In this document: piece by piece, positions 26,777-34,288 of the stretch
Layout: each line of letters starts with the position of its first letter
Position numbering within the stretch: the first letter of the stretch is position 1
Assembly: GCF_000377985.1 (NCBI RefSeq)
Contig: NZ_KB899042.1
Span: 1 to 64,000 of the forward strand
Direction of reading: 5' to 3'
Origin: Sporolactobacillus vineae DSM 21990 = SL153
GTDB taxonomy: Bacteria; Bacillota; Bacilli; Bacillales; Sporolactobacillaceae
DNA length: 64,000 nucleotides
The notes under the pieces: model-generated
The model's input: the letters and a program-made list of their open reading frames with translations, nothing else
Told to the model about the DNA's origin: nothing
Databases searched by the model: none
Made by a program: the position numbers and the translations under genes

Positions 26777-27685
26777 TCATTTTGATGTCTGACCGGCTGC
26801 GTTTCCTTCAGTTTCTTCGTATTTCCGGTATATGGCCGACAACTTGTTGAATTCAGCCGCTGTAAGTGGAACCATCGGCAGCCGCACACCACCGACAGAG
26901 ATGCCGAGACTGTCGAGCATCGCCTTGACCGGAGCCGGACTGGGCTGAGCAAACAGTGCCCGCATAAACGGCAGCATCGCCCGGTGCTCTGACGCTGCAG
27001 CATCATGATCCCCATTCAGGAAATGACCGATCATCTGTTTCATTTCCGGACCGATGATGTGTGAAGCGACAGAGATCACGCCCTGACCGCCGATCGACAT
27101 AATCGGCAGCGTCAGCCCGTCATCCCCGCTGTAAAGATGGAACCGGTCATCCGTACCGCTGATGATTGCAGCCATCTGATCCAGATTACCGCTTGCTTCC
27201 TTGACCGCAACAATGTTCTTGATCTTTGACAACCGGATAATCGTTTCAGCCTCAATATTCACTTTGGAACGTCCCGGAATGTTATAGATGACCACAGGGA
27301 CATCGACACTGCCGGCAATGGCCTTGTAATGTTCAAAGATGCCTTCCTGGTTCGGCTTATTGTAAAATGGCGCCACGGCCATGATCGCGTCGACGCCAAG
27401 CTTTGCCGCTTCTTTCGAAAATTCGACGGAGTGATGCGTATTATTCGTGCCGGTGCCGACGATGACTTTAAGCCGCCCGTTCGATACATTGACGACGTGC
27501 TTGAAAAGTGCCAGTTTCTCATCATCGGAAAGGGTCGGTGATTCGCCGGTCGTCCCGGCGACGACAACTCCGTCTGATCCGGTTTCGATAAGATGTTCCA
27601 GTAATGCCGTCGTTCTTTCCAGACTTAATGCTCCATGTTCATCAAATGGGGTAACAATTGCTGTCAGCAATCTCCCAAAATCCAT
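26777..27685 (-). CDS. dapA: 4-hydroxy-tetrahydrodipicolinate synthase
   Basis: DapA condenses pyruvate with aspartate semialdehyde, the first step of the lysine/dipicolinate branch. The TIM-barrel protein shows TAIVTPF at the N terminus, GTTGESPTL, the catalytic Tyr in YNIPGRS and the Schiff-base Lys in AVKEASGN. The ATG at 27685 is chosen: AGGAG lies 8 bp upstream, inside the end of dapG, and the protein then begins MDFGRLLTA as in relatives. An in-frame GTG three codons earlier overlaps that site. It follows dapG directly. Confidence 0.97.
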   Translation of the reverse strand: MDFGRLLTAIVTPFDEHGALSLERTTALLEHLIETGSDGVVVAGTTGESPTLSDDEKLALFKHVVNVSNGRLKVIVGTGTNNTHHSVEFSKEAAKLGVDAIMAVAPFYNKPNQEGIFEHYKAIAGSVDVPVVIYNIPGRSKVNIEAETIIRLSKIKNIVAVKEASGNLDQMAAIISGTDDRFHLYSGDDGLTLPIMSIGGQGVISVASHIIGPEMKQMIGHFLNGDHDAAASEHRAMLPFMRALFAQPSPAPVKAMLDSLGISVGGVRLPMVPLTAAEFNKLSAIYRKYEETEGNAAGQTSK

Positions 27686-27690
27686 TTTTC

Positions 27691-28938
27691 TCACTCCTGT
27701 TTTGGATGTTCCAGATTCACTGTTTTGCGGTCGGTTTCAAGATGAAAGGCATGATGCAGCGCATTGACCGCAAGTTCCATTTTATCCTGACGGACAAGAA
27801 CCCAGATGGTGTTGTGTGAATCTGATGACTGGAGAATCCGAATGCCTTGATCGGTCAATGCATTGACGATCCGCGAGGCAACGCCCGGCATGCCGGCCAT
27901 GCCGGCACCGACCGCCGATACTTTGGCACAGCCCTTCAAAACCTCAGGTTCATAACCCATCGAACGCAGTATCCGGACGGCACGGTCCGTCATCTTTTCC
28001 ATGACTGTATAAACGACACCGTTCGGGCTGATGTTAATCAGGTCCACACTGATTTCCTGCTCCGCCATGGCTTTGAAGACCTTGGCCTGCAGATCGTAAT
28101 CGTTCTTTCCTGCCCGGACGCGGATCTGAGTCACGCCCTTCACGTACGTAATCCCGGCCACCGGCAGTTCGGTCATGTCCCTGCCCCGCTCCGGGCGGTT
28201 GATCATTGTCACCAGCGTTCCCGGACTGTCCGAACCGGTTGAACGGATATGAAGCGGAATCTTGGCCTGCATCGCAATTTCCACGGCACGCGGGTGAATG
28301 ACCTTTGCGCCCTGATAGGCCAGATTGCAGACCTCACTGTATGTCAGAACAGATAATTGCCGTGCATCCCTGACAATCCGGGGATCGGCAGTCATCACGC
28401 CGTCGACATCCGTGAAGATATCAATCCATTCCGCATCAACGGCTGCCCCCAGAGCTGCAGCCGAGGTGTCGCTGCCGCCACGGCCAAGCGTCGTGATTTC
28501 ACCGTCACGTGTCTGTCCCTGGAAGCCGGCAACAACTACCGCATCAAGCTCTTCCAGACGTTTCAGAAGAGGATTGACCTTCATTTCAATAATCTTGGCA
28601 TCGTTAAATGAATCATTTGTCCGGAATCCGGCCTGAGCACCCGTCATCGCCTCTGACTGGATACCGGCCGCCTTTAACAGCCCTGAGAAGACGATCATCG
28701 AAATCGTTTCCCCGCAGGACATGAGAATATCCCGTTCACGAGGTGAACTAAGGGATTCATTTACCAGACTGAGCAGCGTATCTGTGGCATAAGGATCACC
28801 TGTCCGGCCCATCGCCGAGACAACCACGATGACCTTATAACCTCTCTTTACGGCACGCAGCACATGATTTACTGCATGTTTCCTCATTTCTTCGTTCTGG
28901 ACCGAAGTCCCGCCGAATTTTTGTACAATGATTTTCAA
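27691..28938 (-). CDS. dapG: Aspartokinase I
   Basis: DapG phosphorylates aspartate; the B. subtilis isozyme is feedback-inhibited by diaminopimelate. The 415-residue chain has the kinase domain with VQKFGGTSV, VSAMGRTGD, GRGGSDTSA and FTDVDGVMTADPR, then two C-terminal ACT domains (about 265-400). Single-frame fusion of catalytic and ACT regions is usual. The start is TTG (28938) with AAGGGG about 10 bp upstream. In B. subtilis asd lies immediately upstream; here a 307-bp gap separates it from dpaB. Confidence 0.95.
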   Translation of the reverse strand: MKIIVQKFGGTSVQNEEMRKHAVNHVLRAVKRGYKVIVVVSAMGRTGDPYATDTLLSLVNESLSSPRERDILMSCGETISMIVFSGLLKAAGIQSEAMTGAQAGFRTNDSFNDAKIIEMKVNPLLKRLEELDAVVVAGFQGQTRDGEITTLGRGGSDTSAAALGAAVDAEWIDIFTDVDGVMTADPRIVRDARQLSVLTYSEVCNLAYQGAKVIHPRAVEIAMQAKIPLHIRSTGSDSPGTLVTMINRPERGRDMTELPVAGITYVKGVTQIRVRAGKNDYDLQAKVFKAMAEQEISVDLINISPNGVVYTVMEKMTDRAVRILRSMGYEPEVLKGCAKVSAVGAGMAGMPGVASRIVNALTDQGIRILQSSDSHNTIWVLVRQDKMELAVNALHHAFHLETDRKTVNLEHPKQE

Positions 28939-29245
28939 TCTCTAACCGCCCCTTCAGTTCCACAGGATGATCGGTGTCTGTGCCATCTTCCGGCGTCCGT
29001 CCCGACTTTACTCCTGTCTGAACCCTTTTCTGTCCGGATTTCAGGAAGCACACCATCATTTGAAGCAGCATTTTCAGGTAAATGCCATTCCTTCTGAACC
29101 GGCCTCTGCGGGTTTGTCATTTTTTTATTATATAATCATTGCAAGTTGAAGAAAAGGGAGAATCCGGTCTAACCTTTTCATCTCCCTGATAACCTTCATT
29201 ATTTTAGCATATTCCAATCGAATTGGCTGAACTGAAATTTGGATA
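28939..29245. other. Spacer between dpaB and dapG (position of the absent asd)
   Basis: No recognisable gene. B. subtilis has asd at this place; translations here show no aspartate-semialdehyde dehydrogenase motif. Features seen are a hairpin after dpaB, a minus-strand TATAAT at 29127-29132, and a 61-codon minus-strand frame (28935-29120) whose TGA overlaps the dapG TTG. That frame has no ribosome binding site and unusual composition, so I do not call it a gene. No lysine riboswitch is evident. Confidence 0.6.
29151..29187 (-). terminator. Likely terminator of dpaAB
   Basis: Minus-strand stem AGGGAGA / TCTCCCT with a 19-base loop, followed by TTTTCTTC. Confidence 0.5.
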
Positions 29246-29836
29246 TTACTGATTTTTGGGCACAAGGACCGGCTGCAGCTGTCTGCCCTGGATGGCCGAC
29301 TCAACAGTGTCCTGAAGCAGATCCATTTTCCCGACCAGCGAGTTGGGTTTTTTTACCGGATCATCCTGACCGAAAGGGATAAAATAAATATTCTTTGCCA
29401 CAATCAGCTTCGCAATATTCTGCAGGCTGAGACTCAGGCCATCGTTGGTTGAAATGCCGAGCACCACCGGCTTACCGTTTCTAAGCGTCGCTTTTGCAGC
29501 CATCAGAACTGCCGAATCGGTCTGAGCGTTCGCCATTTTGCTGAGTGAATTACCCGTGAGCGGCGCGATCACCATACAGTCCAGCGGTGTGCTCGGGCCA
29601 TACGGTTCGGCATCGACAATGCTGCTGACTACCGGCCGGCCGGTCAGAGATTCCACCTTCGCCACCCAATCCTTCCCGTCACCGAAGCGGGTGACGGTAT
29701 TCGCCACGGTATAAGTCACAAACGCCGTCACCTGAGCTCCGGCATCGATGAGCTTCTGCACCTGGGGCACGACCTGGCTGTAAGTGCAATGTGAACCTGT
29801 GATACCGAAACCGATATGTGTCTTTGAAAGTGTCAC
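29246..29836 (-). CDS. dpaB: Dipicolinate synthase subunit B
   Basis: DpaB (SpoVFB) is the flavoprotein-like subunit of the enzyme that oxidises dihydrodipicolinate to dipicolinic acid, the calcium-chelating spore core solute. The 196-residue protein has the flavoprotein fold with GFGITGSHCTYSQ near the N terminus, and the central DCMVIAPLTGNSLSKMANA. Its start overlaps the dpaA stop by 4 bp, so the two subunits are translationally coupled. Expressed in the mother cell in relatives; a sigma-K promoter lies before dpaA. Confidence 0.96.
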   Translation of the reverse strand: MTLSKTHIGFGITGSHCTYSQVVPQVQKLIDAGAQVTAFVTYTVANTVTRFGDGKDWVAKVESLTGRPVVSSIVDAEPYGPSTPLDCMVIAPLTGNSLSKMANAQTDSAVLMAAKATLRNGKPVVLGISTNDGLSLSLQNIAKLIVAKNIYFIPFGQDDPVKKPNSLVGKMDLLQDTVESAIQGRQLQPVLVPKNQ

Positions 29837-30729
29837 TCTGACTCTTCCCCCTTTAATTTATCCTGAAGCAGTTCGGCGATCACATTGGCGATGATTCTGC
29901 CGGCTGTTTTCGGTGCGACCAGTCCCGGCAGTCCCGGAACAAGCAGCGCTTTGATCCCGCGTTTTTTCGCATAACGAAAATCGGTGCCGCCGGGCTTCGA
30001 AGCGACGTCAACAATAAGACTGTCCGAGGGCATTCTGGATAGGACGCGGCTCGTCAGGACGAGCGCAGGTATCGTGTTGATACAAATCTCGTTATCCTGA
30101 ACTTCCTTTTCCAGTTCTTTCAGGTGAAATGCGGCCACACCCATCTCTGTTGCCCGGGCAATGTGTTCCGGTTCCCGGTCGCCGACCTTCACCTGTGCGC
30201 CAAGGGCATGAAACGCCCTGGCCAGACTCATGCCGGTTCTGCCGAGTCCGAGCACGATGATGCGTGCACGATGGATGGTGATGTCCGTATTCTGAATCAC
30301 GACCATAAGGGTCCCTTCCACTGTCGGGATCGAATTATAGATGGATACGTCGTCACGCTCAAAGAGACGGATCACTTGTCTTTTCGTTTCCTTGGTAAGT
30401 TGATTCAGGAATGCAGTTGCAATCCCCGAATAAATCACACAGTGTTCAGGAGTTTTTTCGACCCAGTCCCTGGTCAACCGGATCGTTCCATTAGAAAATG
30501 TGGTTTCGATCTGACCTTGATCGTCTGTACCGCTTACAGGCAGAATGAGACTGTCAATTTCTTCCGGATGCAGCTCATCCATTGCTACCTTGGCAGCACC
30601 ATTGAAGTTCCTGTCAAGCTGATCAAAGCCGACAAGCGAGATACGGGCATCCAGGCTAATCAATTTCTCAATCACCTGAATCTGCCGTGCATCGCCTCCC
30701 AGGACCACAATATGCCTGTTTGTCAGCAT
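29833..30729 (-). CDS. dpaA: Dipicolinate synthase subunit A
   Basis: DpaA (SpoVFA) is the NAD(P)-binding subunit of dipicolinate synthase. The 298-residue protein begins with a first nucleotide-binding-like region (VVLGGDARQIQVIEKL) and has a second, canonical Rossmann motif VLGLGRTGMSLARA near residue 160, then NTIPALVL, and DVASKPGG. GGAGG lies 10 bp before the ATG. It precedes dpaB in a two-gene operon. B. subtilis has ymxH between mlpA and dpaA; it is not present here. Confidence 0.96.
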   Translation of the reverse strand: MLTNRHIVVLGGDARQIQVIEKLISLDARISLVGFDQLDRNFNGAAKVAMDELHPEEIDSLILPVSGTDDQGQIETTFSNGTIRLTRDWVEKTPEHCVIYSGIATAFLNQLTKETKRQVIRLFERDDVSIYNSIPTVEGTLMVVIQNTDITIHRARIIVLGLGRTGMSLARAFHALGAQVKVGDREPEHIARATEMGVAAFHLKELEKEVQDNEICINTIPALVLTSRVLSRMPSDSLIVDVASKPGGTDFRYAKKRGIKALLVPGLPGLVAPKTAGRIIANVIAELLQDKLKGEESE

Positions 30730-30799
30730 CTGGCCTTAACCTCCGCATCAGCCGATCTCGGAACCTTTTCCGCATCAGCCGATAATTCATTCAATACTT

Positions 30800-30827
30800 T
30801 ATCGTATGACAAAAGCCTGCCGACGTG
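30800..30827 (-). promoter_or_regulatory. Sigma-K promoter of dpaAB
   Basis: On the minus strand CAC (30825-30827) is followed by 16 bp and CATACGATA (30800-30808). This matches the sigma-K consensus mACm-N16-17-CATAnnnTA. The start codon is about 70 bp downstream. Dipicolinate synthesis is a late mother-cell function, so the assignment fits. Confidence 0.75.
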
Positions 30828-30839
30828 AGAACGGCAGGC
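30811..30839 (-). terminator. Intrinsic terminator of mlpA
   Basis: Minus-strand perfect 8-bp stem GCCTGCCG / CGGCAGGC with a 9-base loop, followed by TTTTG. The -35 element of the dpaAB promoter sits in the loop. Confidence 0.75.
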
Positions 30840-30929
30840 ACACAAAAAGGGACCAGACAAAACCGGACCCCGTTTACACAAAAACATTAAGTTGACTATC
30901 GCACAAAGCGAAACAGATCGTGAAGGAAA

Positions 30930-32165
30930 TCAGATGGCTTCAGGCAGCCGGCCGGTCGGACTGACCACGGAACACGAATAAGGAGTATTGAATATCCGTT
31001 CGGCCGCTTTCTGCACCTCTTCAGGCGTCACCGCATCGATTCTGCGGATCATCTCGTCAACCGAGCGGTCGTGCCCCAGAATCAGTTCGTTCTTTGCATT
31101 CCGGCTCATCCGGCTGTTCGTACTCTCCAGGCCGAAAATCATACTTCCCTTGATCTGCGCCTTGCTGCTTTGCAGTTCCTCATCCGTAAGGCCTTCGTCA
31201 ACCATCGTATGAATCGTTTCGATCATTGTTTTTCCGAGTTCGCCAACCTTGTCTGCCGCCGTACCGCCGTAGACGGTCAGCAGACCGCTGTCTTTGAATG
31301 CCGTATGGAAGGAGAAAATCGAATAGGCCAGGCCGCGTTCCTCACGCACTTGCTGAAACAGCCGGCTGCTCATCCCGCCGCCCAGTGCATTGTTCATAAC
31401 GATCAGCGGAATGATTTCTTCATTATTACTGGATACACCTTCAAAGCCGAAACAGATATGTGCCTGCTCCGTTTCTTTCTTCCTGGCAATTTTTCCAGGA
31501 CTGAATGAAGGGGCGGGCTGGCGCTCTGCTCCTTCCGGCACCGTATATTGAGCGAATAGCGCATCGATCTCCGCAATAAAATCCTCACTGATATTTCCGG
31601 CGACCGAGACAACAATATTGTCCGGAGTATAGTGGGTGTGCATATGCTTTCTCAGATCATCCGGCTTAAAATCAGCCAGTGTCCGCTTTGTGCCCAGAAT
31701 CGGATACCCGAGCGGATGATGCGCGAAACTCGCCGAACTCAGTAAATCGTGCACCAGGTCATCCGGCGTGTCTTCGTACATTTTTATTTCTTCTCCGATC
31801 ACTTTTTTCTCTTTATCCATATCGGCGACATCAAAGCGAGAATGAAAGAACATATCGGCCAGAATGTTCAGTGCATAGGATGCATCCCGGTCCATAACCT
31901 TAGCATAATAGCACGTGCATTCTTTGGACGTAAACGCATTCACCTGTCCGCCGATGCGATCAAACGCTTCAGCGATCTGCTTGGCCGTCCGTGTCTTTGT
32001 GCCCTTGAACAGCATATGCTCAATAAAATGTGAGATCCCGTTATTGGCCGTATTTTCATAACGCGACCCTGTACCGACCCAGATTCCAAGACTGACGGAC
32101 CGGACGTAAGGTATTCTTTCAAGGAGAATACGGACGCCGTTGCCTGCGACATGTTTGATAACCAA
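30930..32165 (-). CDS. mlpA: M16-family zinc protease MlpA (YmxG)
   Basis: The 411-residue protein is an insulinase-like (pitrilysin, M16) metallopeptidase. The inverted zinc motif HxxEH is at residues 46-50 (HFIEHMLFKGT), with the downstream Glu in EEIKMYEDTPDD. A second M16 domain follows from about 180. No signal peptide is seen. The start is TTG with AGGGGGA 8 bp upstream. In B. subtilis the neighbours are ylxY and ymxH; both are missing here and an accessory island lies upstream. It has its own promoter and terminator. Confidence 0.93.
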   Translation of the reverse strand: MVIKHVAGNGVRILLERIPYVRSVSLGIWVGTGSRYENTANNGISHFIEHMLFKGTKTRTAKQIAEAFDRIGGQVNAFTSKECTCYYAKVMDRDASYALNILADMFFHSRFDVADMDKEKKVIGEEIKMYEDTPDDLVHDLLSSASFAHHPLGYPILGTKRTLADFKPDDLRKHMHTHYTPDNIVVSVAGNISEDFIAEIDALFAQYTVPEGAERQPAPSFSPGKIARKKETEQAHICFGFEGVSSNNEEIIPLIVMNNALGGGMSSRLFQQVREERGLAYSIFSFHTAFKDSGLLTVYGGTAADKVGELGKTMIETIHTMVDEGLTDEELQSSKAQIKGSMIFGLESTNSRMSRNAKNELILGHDRSVDEMIRRIDAVTPEEVQKAAERIFNTPYSCSVVSPTGRLPEAI

Positions 32166-32214
32166 AAATAAATCCCCCTGTGTCTCTATGAAACAATCAT
32201 TTAAATTACATTAT

Positions 32215-32243
32215 AATATAGCACGTAAAAAAATATGAGACAA
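32215..32243 (-). promoter_or_regulatory. mlpA promoter
   Basis: TTGTCT (32238-32243), 17-bp spacer, TATATT (32215-32220) on the minus strand, about 50 bp before the TTG start. Confidence 0.65.
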
Positions 32244-32274
32244 TGCAAGATTATTTTTGTGCGGGTGCCGGCAT

Positions 32275-32345
32275 GGAAAAAGCCGTCTTAGGGATCGGTC
32301 AAGTCTGACGCATTGATCCAGGTCATATCCCTTCGGCTGCTTTTG
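32275..32345 (-). terminator. Long hairpin, likely terminator of the ATPase-Fnr operon
   Basis: Two stacked stems, AGCCG / CGGCT and AGGGAT / ATCCCT, enclose a 31-base inner region. On the minus strand the structure is followed by TTTTTCC. It lies beyond the plus-strand ygbA-like gene, so minus-strand readthrough from the Fnr-like gene would cross that gene antisense before stopping here. The plus strand also has a T-rich flank, so a structured RNA is an alternative. Confidence 0.45.
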
Positions 32346-32354
32346 TTTTACGAT
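32313..32354 (+). promoter_or_regulatory. Fnr-like box and -10 before the ygbA-like gene
   Basis: TTGAT-CCAG-GTCAT (32313-32326) matches 8 of 10 bases of the Fnr core TTGAT-N4-ATCAA. A weak -10 TACGAT (32349-32354) lies such that a start site near 32361 would put the box at -41.5, the usual class II activator position. Assigned by eye. Confidence 0.4.
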
Positions 32355-32440
32355 ACAGTCAGATACGATTTACTCCCCGCGTTACGCCTGCATCCTATCG
32401 GCGCCGACACGGCATACTCTCATAAAAGAAGGAATGCACT

Positions 32441-32782
32441 TTGCCTAGGAAAATAAACGATGGCCCGGTGATCCGAGAAGAACAAGAAACCGTTGTGAAA
32501 ATGATCGGCATCTACTGCCGCAAGAAACACCGTCGTAAAGACTTGTGCGAAAGCTGCCGTGATCTGGAGCGTTACGCGCTGATGCGGCTTTCGTACTGCC
32601 CTTTCGGGGAGAACAAGGGCGCCTGTTCCAACTGCAAAGTCCATTGTTACCGGCCGGAATACCGGAGAAAAATAAAAACTGTGATGCGCTATTCCGGTAA
32701 GTGGATGCTGCTCTGCCATCCCATTTTTTCAATTACGCATTTAATGAAGAAAAAAAAGGCGATCACGACCCATCGGTCATAA
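32441..32782 (+). CDS. YgbA-type 'nitrous oxide-stimulated promoter' family protein
   Basis: The 113-residue protein matches the YgbA_NO family. Conserved features are IYCRKKH near residue 25, an array of Cys residues (CESCRDL, CPFGE, CSNCKVHCYRP) and the closing VMRYSGKWMLLCHP. The Cys set suggests metal or iron-sulfur binding. In E. coli ygbA belongs to the nitrosative-stress regulon, which suggests but does not prove a similar role. The start is TTG with AAGGA 8 bp upstream. It converges on the Crp/Fnr gene, overlapping its 3' end by 6 bp. Confidence 0.85.
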   Translation: MPRKINDGPVIREEQETVVKMIGIYCRKKHRRKDLCESCRDLERYALMRLSYCPFGENKGACSNCKVHCYRPEYRRKIKTVMRYSGKWMLLCHPIFSITHLMKKKKAITTHRS

Positions 32783-33436
32783 CCGCGTCATTTCTTCGAG
32801 TTTCTGAGGCTCACAGATCGTTATGCGACGCCATTTCCGTTGAATCAGCCCTTGTTCCTCAAGCTGGCGGAAGGTCCGGGACAGTGTTTCTGCGGTTGTC
32901 CCCAGAAATCCAGCAAGTTCTTTCATCTTGAGCGGCAACTGGAATGTGGCTCCGCTCTCCGTTTTATTTAAGTTGGTCAGATAAGTGGCCAGCCGTGACG
33001 CCACCGTTCCGAGCATCAATAAACGTGCCTGTTCTTCAATAGAAACGATTTTCGCAGCATTGCTTTCCAGCAGCTTGAGGCTCAATTGAGGATCGTCCTG
33101 CAGCAGCCGGACAAAATCCTGTCGCCGCAGAATGCAGGCTTTTGTTTCCTGTAAAGATTCGGCAAACAGATTGTTGTTTTCGGCGCCCAGCAGTGCCGCT
33201 TCACCTTCGTAGCTTCCGGGCCCGATGATACGCAGCAGCTGTTCTCTTCCTGAAGGTGACAGCTGATACACCTTCATTGATCCGCCTGCCACAATCACCA
33301 GTTGCGGCTCCCCGTCCGGACGGATGATCTGCTCGCCTTTATGGTAGGTGCGATCATAGATCCGGTTGTTAATCTTGTCCAGATCCCGATCTTCAAGATG
33401 GCTGAATAATGGTACCAGAGTGGCACAATGCTGCAT
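32777..33436 (-). CDS. Crp/Fnr-family transcription regulator
   Basis: From the ATG at 33436 (GGAGGTGAT 8 bp upstream, better than the in-frame GTG five codons earlier) the protein has 219 residues. There is an N-terminal cyclic-nucleotide-binding-like beta barrel (about 10-120), a dimerisation helix and a C-terminal Crp-type helix-turn-helix (about 165-200, MKELAGFLGTTAETLSRTF). Only one Cys (residue 4) lies near the N terminus, so it is not a classical four-Cys Fnr; it resembles Flp-like regulators of lactic acid bacteria. It is probably the regulator of the flanking island, where two Fnr-like boxes are seen. Confidence 0.9.
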   Translation of the reverse strand: MQHCATLVPLFSHLEDRDLDKINNRIYDRTYHKGEQIIRPDGEPQLVIVAGGSMKVYQLSPSGREQLLRIIGPGSYEGEAALLGAENNNLFAESLQETKACILRRQDFVRLLQDDPQLSLKLLESNAAKIVSIEEQARLLMLGTVASRLATYLTNLNKTESGATFQLPLKMKELAGFLGTTAETLSRTFRQLEEQGLIQRKWRRITICEPQKLEEMTRL

Positions 33437-33460
33437 CGCGATCACCTCCACTTCACGGAA

Positions 33461-33991
33461 CTAATCCTCTTCATCCGCCGCCGTTTCGAATTTTGTGCCG
33501 GTATACGCGTGAATCAGCCGGTTCTGGTGATTCATCCAGCCCTGAAGCCCGATCAGAAAATGCTGCAGCGGGAACGCTCCTTCTTGTTCCGCCAGTTTGA
33601 TCCCGCGAGTCAGAAAAAGAAGCTGTGTGTCAAAATCCTTCCCTGCAGCTTCCAGCATTGCCGGGGCAGATTCATACTTGAATTTTCCACTCTCTTCAAT
33701 CATAGAATAGCGGGTGAATTCAGCCGATGTTGTCGGAATCACTTCATGTTCATCTAACATCAATTCGGCCAGCCGGTCAAATTGCCGGTCTTCTTCCAGA
33801 GCCAGACCCTGAAAAAAGCGGCGGACCAACGGGCCCCTGTCTCCTGAAACAAAATATGCCCCCTGACTGAGCTTATTGCGATGTATCTTCAGGTTCGCTA
33901 ATATATGACCGACCATTGCTCCGGCCGTCGGGGTGTGATGATCTCTCTCACTCTGTGCCAGCTCTGTCTGATACTGTTCATCGATCGTCAT
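33461..33991 (-). CDS. Dps/ferritin-like protein
   Basis: The 176-residue, mostly helical protein has the spacing of Dps-type ferritins: a first helix with HILANLKIHRNKLSQGAYFVSG, then LEEDRQFDRLAELML and a C-terminal helix ending NHQNRLIHAY. Dps proteins store iron and protect DNA under oxidative stress. The usual ferroxidase signature (HxxHWxxxGxxFxxxHxxxxE) is poorly kept, so catalytic iron oxidation is uncertain. It sits between the Fnr-like regulator and the HMA chaperone in one minus-strand operon with gaps of 7-25 bp. Confidence 0.7.
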   Translation of the reverse strand: MTIDEQYQTELAQSERDHHTPTAGAMVGHILANLKIHRNKLSQGAYFVSGDRGPLVRRFFQGLALEEDRQFDRLAELMLDEHEVIPTTSAEFTRYSMIEESGKFKYESAPAMLEAAGKDFDTQLLFLTRGIKLAEQEGAFPLQHFLIGLQGWMNHQNRLIHAYTGTKFETAADEED

Positions 33992-33998
33992 CGTCCAT

Positions 33999-34226
33999 TC
34001 ACACTCCTTGTTTCATTTTGACAGACTGAACCGCAAAACCCAGCTTTTCAATAACAGCGGACAGTTCAGATGCTGTGACCTGGTCAGGATCAATGGTGGC
34101 CTTGACCTTGCTCGCATTAAACAGGACGCGCACGTCTTCGACCCCTTTTTGTTTCTTAAGCGCCGTGTCAATCTTCTGCATACATGAGGGACAGGTTAAT
34201 TCATCCAGTTGCATGATTATTTTCAT
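33999..34226 (-). CDS. Heavy-metal-associated (HMA) domain protein, CopZ-like
   Basis: The 75-residue protein is a single ferredoxin-like HMA domain with the metal site LTCPSCM (CxxC at residues 12-15). Such proteins carry Cu(I) or other soft metals to P1B ATPases. It lies 62 bp downstream of the ATPase gene, 7 bp before the Dps-like gene, and is probably the chaperone of that pump. The metal is not determined by the motif alone. Confidence 0.88.
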   Translation of the reverse strand: MKIIMQLDELTCPSCMQKIDTALKKQKGVEDVRVLFNASKVKATIDPDQVTASELSAVIEKLGFAVQSVKMKQGV

Positions 34227-34288
34227 TCTTTTCTCCTCCTTTTTAAATTAAGCATAAGTCCGTTCACATCCGGATAAATTGATCGTCA

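Noticed and set aside
28935-29120. 61-codon frame before dapG, with its stop overlapping the dapG start
   Set aside because: No ribosome binding site, no similarity and unusual Arg/Gly/Ser/Asp composition. The overlap is suggestive but not enough to call a leader peptide or an asd remnant.
28939-29245. Possible lysine riboswitch upstream of dapG
   Set aside because: I could not find the conserved lysine-element core or its multi-helix junction in this 307-bp gap.
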